Shown here: positions 11,401-20,030 of the stretch, in pieces
Layout: every line of letters starts with the position of its first letter
Numbering within the stretch: the stretch's first letter is position 1
Source of the DNA: Clostridia bacterium
Lineage (GTDB): Bacteria > Bacillota > Clostridia > Christensenellales > Borkfalkiaceae
DNA: 64,000 nt
Reading direction: 5' to 3'
Assembly: GCA_900764105.1 (NCBI GenBank)
Contig: CAAFMS010000006.1
Span: 1 to 64,000, forward strand
Notes under the pieces: model-generated
Seen by the model: the letters and a program-made list of their open reading frames with translations, nothing else
What the model was told of the DNA's origin: nothing
Databases searched by the model: none
Program-made: the position numbers and the translations under genes

Positions 11401-11452
11401 TGCCGGATATACCGACGACGGGCTCGGCAGCATGAGAATGGGAGCGCTGTAA
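8402..11452 (+). CDS. Leucine-rich-repeat surface lipoprotein with InlB-type repeats
   Basis: The 1016-residue protein has a lipoprotein signal (hydrophobic helix then lipobox LTSC, about residues 12-28). Two InlB B-type (Flg_new) repeats follow around 35-165, each ending in the FxxWY/FDGWY type motif. BspA-like LRR_5 segments occur near 320-390 (ALPSSLKVIQNCF) and 735-815. Such domains mediate protein or carbohydrate contact at the surface. The ribosome binding site ACAAGGAGCAAAA repeats the one before the first transporter gene of this operon. No catalytic motif is visible. It lies 60 bp after the second MacB-like transporter and is probably co-transcribed. Confidence 0.85.
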   Translation: MTAVRKKLVAILLCMVTLLAGIALLTSCGKNGKADDLKVTFMVEDDESSEWKQTAEYTAENGEVELPTVSRRYYTFANWYENKEFSGAPFTGKNVAKSLTVYARFIPVEVNVHINGVDQGTQNLIDVVKGTYNPGEGLEFDGWYTNANYTTKWDNKAETNDLYAKSVARITFNDGYQDVYTTTVNPGAVYESPVTHEAKTEDGAASTVEKALIWKNYMSAYDISYVNADGTAFDFGAPIEKSTVITVKWRSPFLKYQLNELTGNLCVTMYGNDALYDDTENVAKAGDVPVMSVLGKITFDKDGDGVAETYTVEAVRLENEILNSAAIKKMIIGEGIVSVQSLIATSASSVEEIALPSSLKVIQNCFNNLNKLKSVTIPEGVEAIIGSFWANTYASHNGYGQYNKGEEYPFDIAIPDSVKNLSMVPNNLTFSHSKANAGAGDFYKEGNYIYKIDDKDGHRGDLILVSDVTNDSSIVVPEGVNGIQAGTYFNRSLEYLTLPSTFSYINYNEDISSYPAAAFQYSSKSFLFNAQYANDLKDNIAPTGYAIFSGMESITLLNFRQAEYPESLPASAFIGDPTGWAILSETMYEFCDATSIKDKVVYSGDSATPVVTVNYENTLTGETYQATIGKTKGQNLTVEELLAAIDEKHGKALQNAYAEKKLTLVSVKNFGRDYDLSATLETNVYLDVAFNYSVDCGYVATDNGDGTATITGYDAKTAYVAGDGLKMAVIPENVTVNGKSLKATKIAANAFANQADLGYVLLSSAMKEIGEKAFYNCAALKVADLSACKLEKIGASAFEGTAVSTVTLALSELKEVGAYAFKTQKMMYFTVAAGEENRAMIAKEDLKEGEFFFVYGNIVESMTKQYSAPIGIYRYVKKSTAGEGDSAYTVWDVQFVSSAGGYNANQNSCSIYLGDISDKANIVRYEVMEGAYYYFSGETNLYIQSVSKIHANAFTACEEERLSSIKYSPVYMGSAISKRQKLSALVNDENCASVFEEGWYAGYTDDGLGSMRMGAL

Positions 11453-11479
11453 ATCCGGAAAAATAAGTTCATAAAAAAA

Positions 11480-11516
11480 GCGGGAGCAGCCGTTTTCAAA
11501 AGCGACTGCTTTCCGC
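11480..11516 (+). other. Intercistronic hairpin
   Basis: GCGGGAGCAGCCG (11480-11492) can pair with CGACTGCTTTCCGC (11503-11516) with two small interruptions. There is no U-tract after it, so it is more likely an mRNA processing or stabilising structure than a terminator. It separates the two lipoprotein genes. Confidence 0.4.
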
Positions 11517-11555
11517 CGATAATACAAAGATGTATGCTATCAGGAGGTGTTACCT

Positions 11556-14500
11556 TTGAAAAAGAAAGTTATTGTGCGTCTGACGGCGTGGTTGGCGGCA
11601 TTGTTTTGTGTGTTCGGCGCGGCAGGGTGTGCCGCGACGGTTATTCCGTCCGATCCGAAAGACGCCATCATCGACAAATACGGTAACACGCAGTTTAAAA
11701 TCACGTTCGACTCGAAAGATCTTGCTTCGCCGCTTTCCGATATGTATTATTCGGCGAACAGCATGCCCGTGCTTCCAACGCCCGAAAAGGTGGGGTACGT
11801 TTTTGCGGGGTGGTATTTCGACTCCGCTTTAACGAAAGTGTGCGACGTGGAAAACGGCGATCTGTACTGGCAGATGAAGAACGTCACTTTATACCCGAAA
11901 TGGGAAAAGGAAGCGATCGTAAACAACGGTACGTATGAAATCGATTACGATGCGCATATCGTGGAAGACAGCGTTGTGAAAGGCATACTTGCCGATAAAT
12001 ACGGCTGGTATAATCTTGCCGAAGACATTATCGCGAATGAAACGTATATCGAAAAGAACGATCAGGGAACGTATTTGCGCATTCAGTACGACAGCCACGA
12101 ACGCGGACCGATTTTTGCCGAAGGCGGCGGCGGGGAATTCGAGGTGCAGACGTACACCGTCACCGATCCCGGAAACAGGATCAGCGAAAGCCTCAGTATT
12201 CTCGATCGCACCAGCGTGATTCAAACGATTTATTACGATATTTCGGGGCTGGATCTCGCCGACGAAATCACGCTGAACGTTGCCTATTATAATTGGGGCG
12301 CAAAACTTTCGGGAAACGAAACGAGGGAGCAGTGCTCCGTTTCGTATAAGGTGAGTTTCAGAATTACCCGTTTTATAGGTTTTTCCAAATCGTTCGTGAA
12401 TACGGAAGGAAAACTGGATAACGGCGTGTATCTCGTGCCTACGCATTATACGGGGCTGAATAAAAATCCGGGTATGCTGGATTATTTCCATCCCGTATAC
12501 GCGTATCTTGTGGCTGAAAACGGGCGTTATACGCTTGTGAAGCCTTTAAGCGCGTACAATTCGGATATTCTGGGCAATCTTTCGGGCGACGATTTCTTCA
12601 ATCGCACAACGGGCTATTGCCGCGATTTCGCTTATTTCCTCACGGATCAGAAAAACGTCGTGGATATTGCGGACGACGATCCGAATTACAATAGTTATTA
12701 TCGGCCCGCGATGCTGAACGCAAAAACATGGGGCTCGCTCACCTACGAATTTCATGCGGATACGGGCGCGTATTATTACACGTTCGATCTCGGCGATTCG
12801 CTTACGAACGACATAATTTTATACGGCGGTTCGACGGGCGCGATGGAGCAGATGTTCAGTTTCCCGTTCTCTTACCGAAGGCTTACGATTTCGTACGGCA
12901 GTATGGTGCGGATTACGGACTGGAATTATACGCCCGTTTCGGGGGATAGTTTCACTTATAAAAAGCCTGCCGCGATTTATGCGGGATCGGTGGCGGAAGA
13001 CTTTGCCGATAACAACGCGGCGTTCGATTTATTGAAAAATTACAGCCTTTCCGTGCGGATGATCAATATGTTTTTCGCTTCTACCGACGGCGGAAACACC
13101 GGAGATAAAAATTTCGACTGCAAAATGACCATCGCGCCCACGGCGCAGACGGCGGCGGGAAATCTTTCGGAAATGCGTTACGCGTTTTCGTATTTCGATT
13201 TAACCTACGACGTTTACGGGTACGATCCGAAAACGGACGGGGAACTTTATTCCGCGGCAACGAATTTCTTAACGCTGATCGACGTTTCGGCAACGAATTT
13301 TACGATTGAAAAAACGGATATAGGAAAGACGGTGAGAATCGGCGAAACGGTGGATCTGATTTCTCTGTATACCGAAAAGGCGTACCCTTCCGTAAAGGCG
13401 GCGGATCTTTCGTGGCAGGCATATTCGCTTGATAAAAACGGAAACGCGGATTTCTCAAAACCCGTTACGCTTGCCCGTACGTTTACGATGACGGAAAGCG
13501 GCACGGCGATTCTTTTCGCCGAAAAGGCGAACGATAAAACGCGCGCCTGCCTTATCACCCTGATGCCCGAAGAAGAGCCGCGGTATAAAATTTTGTCCGA
13601 CGCCTGGACGTACAACGAAGCGGAGGGCGTATACGTGACGAACGCGCGGTACAAAATCGGGAATTACGTGCCCGTACCCGAAATCACGTGGGAATGGCTC
13701 GGCGTGAAATATTCGTCGCATAATCTGAAAAAGAATGACGACGACGAGCCGAGAACGGACTTTTTGCGCGTGGCGGTGTACGGATATACCGACGGGATTT
13801 ACGCGCATACGTACGATCAATTTTCCGACGGATACTCACAGACAAACGTATTTCAGATGTCCGTGCCGAAAATGCGCGTGGAATTCCGCCTGGTGAACAG
13901 ATTCGGCGAGTTCCGTTCGGTGTGGCTGGAATACAGAGCGGAAGCGGTGGGCGATTACGCGTTTATTTCTGACGGCGAAACGGTGAGCGGCGGCGATCTG
14001 AAATACGAAAAGCAGGAGGACGGATCGGAGATCCGCGCGAAAGTTTCCTATCAGGAATTGCAATCGGCCGTTATAAGCGGCGAAGAACAATTTATGGCTT
14101 TGCCCTCCGCCTACTCGTTGCGCGTTACCGACAGCGACATTACGAATAAATACGAATTGCCGCTTGTTTCCTGCAACGTATATCTTAAAAATTCCACGGT
14201 GACGGCGAACAGCCTTACGCAAGCGTGGGATCTCGTGAAAGACGAGCGTTATGCGATCGTGCAACTTACTTATGCCGACGATTACGGCGACACCGTTACG
14301 TTGAAAGCGATGTATAATTTTACGATCGACGGAAGACCTCTTTCCGATTATACTTTTGTGAGCGGAGACGCCGCGCTCTTTACGGGCGAAACGCTGACAA
14401 TGGAAAAGCCGAAGATCGCTTCGGGCGATTATCTGCCGCTGAATCGGCCGTATTTGCATATCTACAAACAGTCCGGCGTGAATTTCGTGCGGGTGGAAGA

Positions 14501-15641
14501 CAGCGATTTATCCGATAATTCCGGTACGTACGGCGCGGAATTCACTTTCCTCAGAGAAGGTACGTATCTGCTCGTCTGGGATTTCCGGTTCGGGCTGGAT
14601 TTCGACGGCAACGCTATTTTCGATTGCTATTACAATCCGCCCGTGGAAACCGCTAACGGTACCTATCCGATCGAAGCGACTTTTGCGCAGAAAGTGGTGG
14701 TGTACGACAGAAATTGCGATATCACCGTCACCTATGTCACCGATACGGAGCACCCGTTCGATTCCTCGAAAGTCGATTACACGGAACGGGACGGATATCA
14801 GTATTATACTGCGACGGTGAGCATGGCAAAGGCGAACGCGTCGCCCGATTACAATATGTTCGCGGCAAGCGCCGATCGGCTGTGGGGATGGAGTTCTTCG
14901 TGGAGCGGAGACGATCGTTTATTCACGGCGGGATCCGCTATCGGGCGGCTCGGCATTACGCTGAAAACCGTGAACCCCGTAATTTACGCGCTGTGGGATA
15001 AGGGTATCAAGGTGAGCGCGACGATCGAGGTGGACGGAAAAGAAATGCCGCTCGGCGAAATGACCTACTATCGCCCCGTCACAGGCGGAATTTATACGAT
15101 GAGTTTATTTGATTTCCGCCAATGGTACGAATTCAATACGTATAAGGATTACGAAGCGGCGGAATGGCATGCGAGCAAGGCGATTTTTCAGGATTCCGTC
15201 GCCGCTGGATTCGTTTACAAAGACGTGCTTGTTGTGGGAACGACGGACAAGGCGTTTACAAACGGCTACCGTGTGACGGAAGGATTTACCTTGAAACTGA
15301 TTCTGAAACGAAAACTGAACGTTTCGTATCAGGCGATCGACGAAAACGGCAATAAACTGACATTCCGCAGTCAGCCCGGCGCAGACGGCAAATGTCTCGA
15401 AGGATATACGCTTGCGGACAAGATCACCGAATCGAAACTGAATATGCTGAAAAACGTACAGTGCGCGGATTCCTCGAAAGTATTCAGATACTGGGCGGTG
15501 ATGGCGGACGGCGTTCTGATGCGGATTGACCCCGAAAGCACGCTTTTGGAACAGAGATTTTCGGGCAAAAACGAGCAGACGGGGAAATATAACGGATCCG
15601 TTGTGTTATACGCCGTATTCGGGGCGAAGGAGAACGCATAA
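11556..15641 (+). CDS. Giant surface lipoprotein with one InlB-type repeat
   Basis: The protein has 1361 residues. The start is TTG at 11556, eight bases after AGGAGG (11542-11547); a GTG at 11547 overlaps that site and is rejected. The signal peptide ends in a GAAGC lipobox. One InlB B-type repeat lies near residues 45-115 (GYVFAGWYFDSALTK). The remaining 1200 residues are beta-rich, full of Tyr, Asp and Thr, and match no family I recognise. It has no LPXTG motif, so anchoring is by lipid. Its stop overlaps the next start (TAATG), so the two are translationally coupled. Its place behind two MacB-like transporters suggests it is cargo or a working part of that complex; this is inference. Confidence 0.8.
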   Translation: MKKKVIVRLTAWLAALFCVFGAAGCAATVIPSDPKDAIIDKYGNTQFKITFDSKDLASPLSDMYYSANSMPVLPTPEKVGYVFAGWYFDSALTKVCDVENGDLYWQMKNVTLYPKWEKEAIVNNGTYEIDYDAHIVEDSVVKGILADKYGWYNLAEDIIANETYIEKNDQGTYLRIQYDSHERGPIFAEGGGGEFEVQTYTVTDPGNRISESLSILDRTSVIQTIYYDISGLDLADEITLNVAYYNWGAKLSGNETREQCSVSYKVSFRITRFIGFSKSFVNTEGKLDNGVYLVPTHYTGLNKNPGMLDYFHPVYAYLVAENGRYTLVKPLSAYNSDILGNLSGDDFFNRTTGYCRDFAYFLTDQKNVVDIADDDPNYNSYYRPAMLNAKTWGSLTYEFHADTGAYYYTFDLGDSLTNDIILYGGSTGAMEQMFSFPFSYRRLTISYGSMVRITDWNYTPVSGDSFTYKKPAAIYAGSVAEDFADNNAAFDLLKNYSLSVRMINMFFASTDGGNTGDKNFDCKMTIAPTAQTAAGNLSEMRYAFSYFDLTYDVYGYDPKTDGELYSAATNFLTLIDVSATNFTIEKTDIGKTVRIGETVDLISLYTEKAYPSVKAADLSWQAYSLDKNGNADFSKPVTLARTFTMTESGTAILFAEKANDKTRACLITLMPEEEPRYKILSDAWTYNEAEGVYVTNARYKIGNYVPVPEITWEWLGVKYSSHNLKKNDDDEPRTDFLRVAVYGYTDGIYAHTYDQFSDGYSQTNVFQMSVPKMRVEFRLVNRFGEFRSVWLEYRAEAVGDYAFISDGETVSGGDLKYEKQEDGSEIRAKVSYQELQSAVISGEEQFMALPSAYSLRVTDSDITNKYELPLVSCNVYLKNSTVTANSLTQAWDLVKDERYAIVQLTYADDYGDTVTLKAMYNFTIDGRPLSDYTFVSGDAALFTGETLTMEKPKIASGDYLPLNRPYLHIYKQSGVNFVRVEDSDLSDNSGTYGAEFTFLREGTYLLVWDFRFGLDFDGNAIFDCYYNPPVETANGTYPIEATFAQKVVVYDRNCDITVTYVTDTEHPFDSSKVDYTERDGYQYYTATVSMAKANASPDYNMFAASADRLWGWSSSWSGDDRLFTAGSAIGRLGITLKTVNPVIYALWDKGIKVSATIEVDGKEMPLGEMTYYRPVTGGIYTMSLFDFRQWYEFNTYKDYEAAEWHASKAIFQDSVAAGFVYKDVLVVGTTDKAFTNGYRVTEGFTLKLILKRKLNVSYQAIDENGNKLTFRSQPGADGKCLEGYTLADKITESKLNMLKNVQCADSSKVFRYWAVMADGVLMRIDPESTLLEQRFSGKNEQTGKYNGSVVLYAVFGAKENA

Positions 15642-16939
15642 TGAACAAACTGAAAAGACTGTTATCGATAGCGTTAGGCGCCGTATTAAGCGTTTTCGGG
15701 GCGTTGCTTTTCACTGCGGCGAACGTAACGGCGCATGCGGAGTCCCCGATCGACGGAGCGGACGGAAAGTACGAAATGAGTTACGATTTCGGCGGACAAT
15801 CGGGGATCGGAAAGCAGATGCTTGAAAAATACTTCGATAAAACCGCCGTGGTGGAAAAAATAAACGACAGATATTATTTTTCGTTTACGCAACTCTCCTC
15901 TTCGATGGAAAATCTGTCGCTGAATCTCGAAAGCGGCAAGCAAATCGGCTATCGCGTAACGGAAGATAACGGAAACAGAAAGACGTATTCTTACACGTTA
16001 TCGGAAGAAAATCTGCAAAAAGAACTGCCGTTTTCCGTCTTTGTATCCGTACGGGGCGAAACGTTTCCCTTCACCATCACGCTGAATCTTTCTTCGGCGA
16101 GAAGGGTGGGAGAAGCGGAAGATACCTCTGCGGAACGCCCCGCGGAGTTCGTTCCCGTAATCGTTACGAGTTCGGGCAGCGAATACGAAGCGACGAAAGG
16201 GCAGACTTTCGTGATTCGCGAAGCGGCGGCAAGCCTCGGCGAGGAAACTCTTGACGTAGAGGTGAAGGCGTATTATATCCGCGGTGAAGAAAAAACCGAA
16301 GTGGCTTTGGACGGGAATAAACTTGCGCTTGACAACGCGGGCGAATATCACGTTATATATCGTGCGGAATCTGCGCGGTATACAATGTCTTTCGGCAACC
16401 CTACTTATGCGGAAAAGGACGTGAAGATCATTTCCTGTATCGGCGGCGGAGACAGTCTTGCGAAGTTGTACGATACGAACGGCGCGTTGCCTGAAGGCAC
16501 GATGCTGCTGGCTTCCAGAATAGAATCGGACAGCACCGTTTACAAGGCGGCTGTCGAAAAAATGGCGACGATCGCAGACAGATTTCAGGTGTTCGGCGTG
16601 GAACTTGTGACGGCGGACGGAAGCGAAGCGAAAGCGAACGGAAGCGTAACGATAGGCATTAAAGCGGATTTTACTTATAACAGAAATCAGGTGGCGGCAT
16701 ACCTTCTTGACGAAGACGGAGGGCTGACGAAACTGAACGTATCGAACGGCGGAAGTTACGTGAAGGTGGAAACGGATAAAAGCGGAACGATTATTCTGTG
16801 TATTCCGGGCGTGGCGTTTCGTATGCCGATGTGGGGATACATATTGATTTTAGTTGGAGCAGTAGTAATCGTTGCAGGTGTTATTGTGACTATTATAGCG
16901 GTAACAAAACGCAAAAAACAAAATATGAATTCATATTAA
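15641..16939 (+). CDS. Secreted membrane-anchored protein of the MacB-linked operon
   Basis: The protein has 432 residues, with an N-terminal signal peptide (about 1-33, cleavage near AHAES) and a single C-terminal transmembrane helix (about 397-422) followed by a basic tail (KRKKQ). It is therefore a type I membrane protein with about 360 extracellular residues. No family is recognised; the region is beta-rich with several Ig-like stretches. The start overlaps the stop of the preceding giant lipoprotein. As the last gene of the unit it could be a membrane-bound adaptor between the two transporters and the lipoproteins. Confidence 0.75.
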   Translation: MNKLKRLLSIALGAVLSVFGALLFTAANVTAHAESPIDGADGKYEMSYDFGGQSGIGKQMLEKYFDKTAVVEKINDRYYFSFTQLSSSMENLSLNLESGKQIGYRVTEDNGNRKTYSYTLSEENLQKELPFSVFVSVRGETFPFTITLNLSSARRVGEAEDTSAERPAEFVPVIVTSSGSEYEATKGQTFVIREAAASLGEETLDVEVKAYYIRGEEKTEVALDGNKLALDNAGEYHVIYRAESARYTMSFGNPTYAEKDVKIISCIGGGDSLAKLYDTNGALPEGTMLLASRIESDSTVYKAAVEKMATIADRFQVFGVELVTADGSEAKANGSVTIGIKADFTYNRNQVAAYLLDEDGGLTKLNVSNGGSYVKVETDKSGTIILCIPGVAFRMPMWGYILILVGAVVIVAGVIVTIIAVTKRKKQNMNSY

Positions 16940-17033
16940 ACATGTATGGTCGTAAAGCGGTCATCGGCATAGTAAAACAAAGAAATAATCGACAAAAAGA
17001 ATAACGTAGTATAGTGAATAATAGGAGGTAAAT

Positions 17034-17645
17034 ATGAGCTTTTTTGAAAATACGCGAAAGCCACAAGGTTTCGGCGGAAGAATAATGGTGAAAATGATGA
17101 ACAGCGGTCATAGTAAGTTGGCAAAGTGGGGCTTTGCTAAAATTGACGCAAAGTCGAACGCCAAAGTGCTGGATGTCGGTTGTGGAGGCGGGGCAAATAT
17201 TGCCAACTGGTTAGGAAAATGTACAAGCGGACACGTGACGGGAATAGACTATTCTAAGGTCAGCGTAGAGGAATCGGAAAAACTAAACGCTATCGCAATC
17301 AAGCAAGGCAAGTGCGATATCGTTTATGGCGACGTATCGTCTATGCCGTTTGATGACGAGGCTTTTGATTGTGTTTCCGCTTTTGAGACCGTATATTTTT
17401 GGAAAGACCTCGAAAAATGCTTTACAGAGGTTCACCGTGTTATGAAAAGCGGTGGGATATTCCTTATTTGCAACGAGAGTGACGGAACAAATCCCAAGGA
17501 CGAAAAATGGGCAAAAAAAATAGGCGGAATGAAAATCTACAATGAAATGCAACTTCGCACAATGTTAGAAAAAGTTGGATTTTGCGATATTAAGAGTTTT
17601 GCAGATGCTAAAAAACATTGGCTGTGCATTGTTGCGAATAAATAA
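17034..17645 (+). CDS. Class I SAM-dependent methyltransferase
   Basis: The protein has 203 residues in the Methyltransf_11 fold. Motif I, VLDVGCGGGANI, lies near residue 45 and binds S-adenosylmethionine. An acidic residue after strand 2 (TGIDYS) and the DAFDCV-like strand-4 motif (DEAFDCVSAFETVYFW) follow. An AGGAGG ribosome binding site lies a few bases upstream. The acceptor is not evident; close relatives are usually uncharacterised small-molecule methyltransferases. Spacing from the upstream operon is 94 bp with a possible weak promoter (TAGTATAGT near 17008), so it may be independent. Confidence 0.85.
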   Translation: MSFFENTRKPQGFGGRIMVKMMNSGHSKLAKWGFAKIDAKSNAKVLDVGCGGGANIANWLGKCTSGHVTGIDYSKVSVEESEKLNAIAIKQGKCDIVYGDVSSMPFDDEAFDCVSAFETVYFWKDLEKCFTEVHRVMKSGGIFLICNESDGTNPKDEKWAKKIGGMKIYNEMQLRTMLEKVGFCDIKSFADAKKHWLCIVANK

Positions 17646-17710
17646 GAGGCAGGTTGTTTTATAGGAGAAATATATAAAATCCTAAAATAATGTAAATAAG
17701 TTATAAAACC

Positions 17711-17814
17711 CAAACGCCGATATTTTCGATGATTTTTGGTAAAGGCGAACGCAGACGTACTATATGTACTTCAAGCGAGAATTTGACAAAAAGCACGGAA
17801 ATTGCGGCGTTTTG
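17711..17814. repeat. Palindromic repeat element, copy A
   Basis: The ends CAAACGCCG (17711-17719) and CGGCGTTTTG (17805-17814) are inverted. The middle holds the core AACGCAGACGTACT-N-GTACTTCAAGC, which recurs in the ccdA-tlpA spacer in related form. The outer arms differ between copies while staying complementary within each copy. Confidence 0.6.
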
Positions 17815-17846
17815 ACAAGGTTCGTTTTATTTTTGGCCGGCATAGG

Positions 17847-17875
17847 TTGCAAAATGCGATAGGATATGTTATAAT
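17847..17875 (+). promoter_or_regulatory. Promoter before the Cys-repeat lipoprotein
   Basis: The -35 box is TTGCAA (17847-17852) and the -10 box is TATAAT (17870-17875), with a 17-bp spacer. The predicted start near 17882 is about 370 bases before the next gene. Confidence 0.65.
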
Positions 17876-17881
17876 ATAACC

Positions 17882-18200
17882 ATAAAAATAAAGAAAGCGG
17901 TTGAAAAACCGAGCGGAAAAGAAGCAGAAGCGCATACTATTCATTTATTAGCAAGAAAAAAAGAGGCTTAATTTACAGGCAAAAGACTGACAGACAAGAT
18001 ATAATAATCAACAAACAAGCAAGCGGAGCAAGGCGATTGCTCCCGACACGTGCAGACAGAAAGCTTGGCAACTTATGCAGAAATGCACCGACTAATCTAC
18101 GCCCCGAATAGAGCGCAAAAAGCGGCGAACGTCTTTGCAAGGTTTCGCCAAAGGAAAGAAGTTTGCGAAGCGTCGGGAACGAAGCCTTGCTTTTTTGTTG
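17882..18200 (+). ncRNA. Candidate small RNA or attenuated leader
   Basis: This transcript would run from the promoter at 17847-17875 to a factor-independent terminator: CAAGGTTTCG (18138-18147) pairs with CGAAGCCTTG (18180-18189), followed by C and six T. Inside are another hairpin, GGAGCA-N7-TGCTCC (around 18024-18043), and purine-rich single-stranded stretches. I could not match it to tmRNA, RNase P RNA, 6S RNA, SRP RNA or a known riboswitch. It may instead control read-through into the gene at 18251. Confidence 0.4.
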
Positions 18201-18250
18201 TTTACAGAGTGGGTAAAAGAAACCGAGTATAAAGGATTGATTAAGATAAA

Positions 18251-19918
18251 ATGAACCGTAGAACAATTTTTATTTTTATAACCGTTGTGATAGCGGCGTG
18301 CGTAGCAGCCGTCCTTTCTGCGTGCAACTTTTTGGGAAATAGCGGCTGCGGAAGCAATCACGAATTCGGAGAGATAACGGAAATAAAAGCCCCCACCTGC
18401 ACTGAAGAAGGAGAGGGGAAAAAAGTATGTTCCGTTTGCGGATATGAAAAAAGAGGATTTGTTTTACCTAAAAAACAGCATACGTTCGGCGAGGCGGAGA
18501 TAGAAGAGGAGGCGACTTGCGTAAAGAAAGGCAAAGAGAGCAAGACTTGTTCCGTATGCGGAGCTAAGGAAGAACGCGTTATTCCGCAGAAATCGCACGA
18601 ATTAGGGGGGTGGGAGATAAAAGTCGAACCCACCTGTACGGACAACGGCGAGAGGGTAAAAAAATGTAAGTTTTGCGATTACGAAGAGACGGAGAAGTTA
18701 GGGACGACTTCTCATGACTATAAAGAGACGGAAAGGAAAGAAGCCACCTGCGAAGAGCCGGGTTACGTTAAGCGCGTTTGTTCCGTGTGCGGAAAAACGC
18801 AGACCGAGGTTACGGAAAGGCTCTATCATTCTTTCCCCGAAGGTACGGATATAAAGTACGATTATAGGGATAATTCGGACGAAAACTACTGTTATTATGC
18901 GTATAGAGAATGCGCAAGGTGTCATAAGGACGTGTTTTATAAGACGAAGTCGCACAGTATGGATAAAGACTTCGAAAACCACGTCGAAGCCACCTGCGCG
19001 ACAACAGGCGTGAACGCAAAAAAATGCCTTTATTGTTCCCGAAAAACGACGGAAATTACTCCCGTAAATCCCCTTAAACACGAACGAGGATCAGTCGTAT
19101 ACGGCGAAAGAAATGCCGAAAACTGTACCATCGGAGCGACGGTGTCGTGTACTCTTTGCGGAAAGGAAGTCGACGGATGGAACGAACCGCGTCACGACTA
19201 CGAAGAAGAAACTTTTGTGTGTACGAGAAAAGGTTGTAACAGTGTAAAAGAGATACCGTCGTCGTATTTTACCTATTCGTTGTCTAACCGTGGCGGTTGG
19301 GCAATCAAGGGAATAAACCGAAAAAAAACGGAAGAGTTCAAGAAGTATATAGACGACAACGACGGAAGAATGAGATTGCCGTCGCAAGGCCGTTCCGCTT
19401 CGTCCGAATTCACCGTAGAATCGGTTCTCGGCAAGGTTTTCGACGCTCTCGGCGAAGAGTATACGTCGAAAATAAAATATATCTATGTTCCATCTGGGTA
19501 CACTTATATCTTTTCGTACGCGTTCGCTGATTTGAGCGACCTTAATAAAATAACTTTCCCTAAAACCGTTACCGAGATAGAAAATCACGCCTTAGCGGGC
19601 TGTAAAAATCTTATCGAACTTACTTTGCCTTACGATAGTTACGCCGATATAATAGGCATTTTCGGCGCGAAGAAGGATACTTTGACGGGGTATAAGTTGA
19701 CCACCGTTAACGTGCATCGGCCCAATGGCAAGTCGACCGTCGAGTTTTTAAGCGAGAATTGCGTTCTGTTCGAAAACCTTACCACCGTCAATATCCACAC
19801 CGAGTTTATCGGCGGTATAACGTATATGGTGGACGGACGGAAAATAAACGATAGCAAGACAGTATTTAAGAATGGCGTGGACGAAACGAGCGGAACGATA
19901 ACGTATTATCTTAAATAA
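18251..19918 (+). CDS. Lipoprotein with tandem Cys-x-x-Cys repeats and an LRR domain
   Basis: The protein has 555 residues. The signal peptide ends in lipobox LSAC. Residues about 35-345 hold seven to eight repeats of roughly 40 residues, each beginning with His and carrying a single Cys (ATC or PTC) followed by a C-x-x-C pair (KxCSVCG and variants). Such repeats occur in surface proteins of gut Clostridia; four-ligand zinc binding or disulfide cross-linking is likely but unproven. A short LRR_5-like region follows near 425-475 (FAFADLSDLNKI-type pattern). The ribosome binding site is weak, which fits control by the long leader. No enzymatic motif is seen. Confidence 0.8.
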   Translation: MNRRTIFIFITVVIAACVAAVLSACNFLGNSGCGSNHEFGEITEIKAPTCTEEGEGKKVCSVCGYEKRGFVLPKKQHTFGEAEIEEEATCVKKGKESKTCSVCGAKEERVIPQKSHELGGWEIKVEPTCTDNGERVKKCKFCDYEETEKLGTTSHDYKETERKEATCEEPGYVKRVCSVCGKTQTEVTERLYHSFPEGTDIKYDYRDNSDENYCYYAYRECARCHKDVFYKTKSHSMDKDFENHVEATCATTGVNAKKCLYCSRKTTEITPVNPLKHERGSVVYGERNAENCTIGATVSCTLCGKEVDGWNEPRHDYEEETFVCTRKGCNSVKEIPSSYFTYSLSNRGGWAIKGINRKKTEEFKKYIDDNDGRMRLPSQGRSASSEFTVESVLGKVFDALGEEYTSKIKYIYVPSGYTYIFSYAFADLSDLNKITFPKTVTEIENHALAGCKNLIELTLPYDSYADIIGIFGAKKDTLTGYKLTTVNVHRPNGKSTVEFLSENCVLFENLTTVNIHTEFIGGITYMVDGRKINDSKTVFKNGVDETSGTITYYLK

Positions 19919-20030
19919 CTCCGGTTTTTATTGTTCCGTCAATTAAAAAGAAATCCTTTGCAGACTTGCTTGCAGTATTCGAGAAGAAGTAAAAAAAGAA
20001 AACAAAAGATAATAAAAGGAGGTTTTTGTT

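Noticed and set aside
11547..11555. GTG start for the giant lipoprotein
   Set aside because: The GTG overlaps the AGGAGG ribosome binding site; TTG at 11556 has ideal spacing.
18050..18232. 60-codon plus-strand frame in the leader before the Cys-repeat lipoprotein
   Set aside because: No ribosome binding site and no recognisable protein pattern; it spans the terminator hairpin.
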